DNA of 7,700 nt. Source: Gammaproteobacteria bacterium. GTDB lineage: Bacteria; Pseudomonadota; Gammaproteobacteria; DAOWEP01. The position numbers were made by a program, and so were the translations under genes. The stretch covers positions 1-7,700 of the forward strand of contig DAOWEP010000009.1 in NCBI GenBank assembly GCA_030638455.1, in the 5' to 3' direction. Of the stretch, positions 6,142 to 7,700 are shown piece by piece (the first letter of the stretch is position 1; every line of letters starts with the position of its first letter). Below the pieces are notes generated by a model, which did not search any database, was not told where the DNA came from, and saw nothing but the letters and a program-made list of their open reading frames with translations.

Positions 6142-6858
6142 CTAGCACCATGAGGGTTCGTTGCAGTTAATATCATCTTCCAGTAGTAATTCCTGAAAAT
6201 TGGCTTCCAGTATTCGGTATCCCACATTTCCGTATAACCTTTGTCGACCAGAATTAAATATAAAAGTAGGGCTTCCGGGTACCTGATAGGTTTCTTTTGC
6301 ATCAAAATCCAGACAGAGCTCTGCCTGGGCTTCTCCTGTATCAATCAGTTGTCGAATCTGATCAACAGGTAGATGCAAATCATTGGCAATGCTATCCAGC
6401 ACCTTAATGTCCGCAATGTTCAGGTTATGACGAAAAAAAGCTTCACGAATACGCCAGATTGTTTCTTCAAACAAATTATGACGCTGAAATTCATGCCGAT
6501 CATCTTTCGAGACAACGCCATTGTTTTCCAGAATACGAATAGCGGTGAGATACAAGTGTGCATTTACAGAGCTTGCAGGCACATTTTTAAGCCAGACATC
6601 AGGATGCATTTCCAGGTGGTCCCATTGAGCCATGACACCTTGAAGGTGTTTGTTAAAACCGGAATAATGTCCTCTATGCCCCCATTCCCGGGTCATGCGG
6701 TTTGCTGTGGAAGAGAATAACGGCAGAAACCGATAATGGAATTCCAGCTTTCCCGGATATTTTTTCTTCAGTTCATCAATACGTATCTGGCCACCATAAG
6801 ACCAGACGCACAACACATCACTAAAATATTCAATTATAATTTTGTTCATTCTGGGCAT
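6142..6858 (-). CDS. DsbA/FrnE-like thioredoxin-fold oxidoreductase with CxxS site
   Basis: A 238-residue protein of the DSBA-like thioredoxin family, which includes FrnE, 2-hydroxychromene-2-carboxylate isomerase and GST-kappa. The first strand and active site read IIIEYFSDVLCVWSYGGQIR (7-26), with Cys17-Val-Trp-Ser20 in place of CxxC. A helical insertion occupies about residues 60-185. The cis-proline loop is VPGSPTFIF (193-201, Pro197), followed by GRQRLYGNVGYRILEANFQE (204-223). There is no signal peptide, so it should act in the cytoplasm, unlike periplasmic DsbA. With a single active-site cysteine it may act as a monothiol reductase, isomerase or glutathione-dependent enzyme rather than a disulfide donor. 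The ATG at 6858 is used; the ATG at 6849 (MNKIIIEYF) is equally possible, and neither has a clear ribosome site. It lies upstream of the riboswitch promoter on the same strand and is divergent from the metallohydrolase gene. Substrate unknown. Confidence 0.85.
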   Translation of the reverse strand: MPRMNKIIIEYFSDVLCVWSYGGQIRIDELKKKYPGKLEFHYRFLPLFSSTANRMTREWGHRGHYSGFNKHLQGVMAQWDHLEMHPDVWLKNVPASSVNAHLYLTAIRILENNGVVSKDDRHEFQRHNLFEETIWRIREAFFRHNLNIADIKVLDSIANDLHLPVDQIRQLIDTGEAQAELCLDFDAKETYQVPGSPTFIFNSGRQRLYGNVGYRILEANFQELLLEDDINCNEPSWC

Positions 6859-7030
6859 TGGAGTATATAAAATGGGGTCGTTTGGGTGGATCTTGTCAAT
6901 AGGTTAATTCTGCGATCTGGTGCTTTTACCGGATCCAGTTATTTTATGTCGCTTCTCTGTCTTTTCTGAAAGAGAATTATATCTTTGTGCGGTAAAACGA
7001 GTCCAGAACAATAACTTTTAAATGGTGGCT

Positions 7031-7059
7031 TTGCATTTATATACGGGAATCGTTATGTT
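7031..7059 (+). promoter_or_regulatory. Candidate promoter for the metallohydrolase gene
   Basis: TTGCAT (7031-7036), a 17-base spacer and TATGTT (7054-7059) give three of six and four of six matches to the sigma-70 boxes. Transcription from here would leave a leader of about 30 bases before the TTG at 7097. In the 238-base divergent spacer 6859-7096 I see no gene. Otherwise it holds AT-rich sequence and an 8-bp inverted repeat. Confidence 0.3.
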
Positions 7060-7085
7060 CAATGGGCACTATATTTAGTAACTAC

Positions 7086-7089
7086 AGGA
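7086..7089 (+). promoter_or_regulatory. Shine-Dalgarno AGGA that sets the TTG start at 7097
   Basis: AGGA lies seven bases before TTG 7097. An in-frame TAA at 7079-7081 rules out a start farther upstream. The first in-frame ATG (7268) would remove the N-terminal strands of the fold. Confidence 0.7.
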
Positions 7090-7096
7090 TACTACA

Positions 7097-7700
7097 TTGA
7101 AAAACAGAGTGTTTATCGACCAGGGTTTTGGAATTTATACGATTGATACCGGGTTTAAACGGCCGGGTCTGGTGGCTAGTCATTTAATAATCGAAGGTGG
7201 TCATGCGGCCTTCGTCGATGTAGGTGTGACAACAAAGGCGACAGTACTCCTGGAGGCACTGGAGGCCATGAGAATTTCGCCTGGTAGTGTGGATTTTATC
7301 ATGGTCACCCACGTACATCTGGATCATGCCGGGGCGGCAGGTGTGCTGATGCAAAAATTCCCTAATGCCAGGCTGGTGGTGCATCCAAGTGGTGCACGAC
7401 ACATGATCGACCCGACCAAATTGATAGCGGGTGCAACAGCCGTGTATGGAGAAGAGGAAATGAATCGTACCTTTGGTGAGATTCTCCCGGTATCGTCTGA
7501 CCGTGTTATTGAGGCGCCTGATCTGCTCAATCTGTCCTTCCAGGGGCGCGAGTTCTTATTTCTGGATACCCCGGGACATGCGCGTCACCATTATTGCATG
7601 GTAGATCCGTCTAGTGAGAGTATCTTTTCCGGTGATACCTTCGGGCTTAGTTACCGGGAATTTGATACCGCATCAGGGCCTTATATTTTTCCCACTACCA
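7097..7700 (+). CDS. MBL-fold metallohydrolase (5' part, runs off the window)
   Basis: The first 201 codons of a metallo-beta-lactamase-fold hydrolase; the stop lies beyond the window. The metal-binding motif THVHLDHAG is at residues 71-79 (His72, His74, Asp76, His77). His161 in LDTPGHARHHY and Asp180 in FSGDTFGLSY supply the remaining ligands, so a two-metal site is complete. The start MKNRVFIDQGFGIYTIDTGF and then HLIIEGGHAAFVDVG form the usual opening beta strands. The TTG start at 7097 rests on a well-placed AGGA and an upstream in-frame stop; a GTG at 7109 is a poorer alternative. GDTFGLSYREFD followed by a Phe-Pro-rich segment resembles the broad MBL subgroup often labelled glyoxalase-II-like or hydrolase, but the motifs do not identify the substrate. 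There is no signal peptide. It is transcribed divergently from the DsbA-like gene and could share regulation with it through the spacer. Confidence 0.92.
   Translation, partial: MKNRVFIDQGFGIYTIDTGFKRPGLVASHLIIEGGHAAFVDVGVTTKATVLLEALEAMRISPGSVDFIMVTHVHLDHAGAAGVLMQKFPNARLVVHPSGARHMIDPTKLIAGATAVYGEEEMNRTFGEILPVSSDRVIEAPDLLNLSFQGREFLFLDTPGHARHHYCMVDPSSESIFSGDTFGLSYREFDTASGPYIFPTT

Noticed and set aside
6099..6344. 81-codon minus-strand frame overlapping the 3' end of the DsbA-like gene
   Set aside because: It is in another frame within a well-supported gene and runs into the riboswitch promoter; it is a shadow.
6894..6899. TTGACA on the minus strand upstream of the DsbA-like gene as a -35 box
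   Set aside because: No acceptable -10 hexamer lies 16-18 bases downstream; the AT-rich TATATA is about 25 bases away.

Overview
The window looks like chromosomal DNA from a gammaproteobacterium of moderate GC content. The ampD-ampE pair, a fructokinase close to enterobacterial Mak in every diagnostic motif, and a cobalamin riboswitch with the proteobacterial core all point that way. I cannot fix the lineage below class. No mobile element, tRNA, rRNA or CRISPR array is visible, and the gene density is that of an ordinary chromosome.

Layout. On the + strand, bases 1-1270 hold the 3' end of ampD, then ampE and a clear rho-independent terminator. The ROK-family fructokinase mak follows at 1347-2252. 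It converges with a minus-strand gene (2264-3187) for a protein with a degenerate PilZ-like C-terminal domain. Bases 3316-6102 form a minus-strand cobalamin transcription unit. Read in its own direction it has a TTGACA promoter, a cobalamin riboswitch, a TonB-family gene, a PduO-type ATP:cob(I)alamin adenosyltransferase gene, a methyltransferase-like gene, and an 81-codon open frame with no normal start. Farther upstream on the same strand is a cytoplasmic DsbA/FrnE-like thioredoxin-fold gene with a CxxS active site (6142-6858). Divergent from it, and running off the window, is an MBL-fold metallohydrolase with a TTG start (7097 onward).

How the genes work together. AmpD and AmpE belong to muropeptide recycling and its signalling. 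The most informative region is the riboswitch unit. TonB powers outer-membrane corrinoid uptake, the adenosyltransferase turns imported corrinoid into adenosylcobalamin, and the riboswitch would shut both off when the coenzyme is plentiful. The two downstream reading frames are of unknown function and are tied to B12 only by position.

Points for a second look are the 43-nt insertion in one arm of the riboswitch, a leader segment complementary to the riboswitch core, and the 81-codon frame. That frame sits directly behind an ATG with a Shine-Dalgarno-like sequence but in a different reading frame, which suggests a frameshift or unusual initiation.
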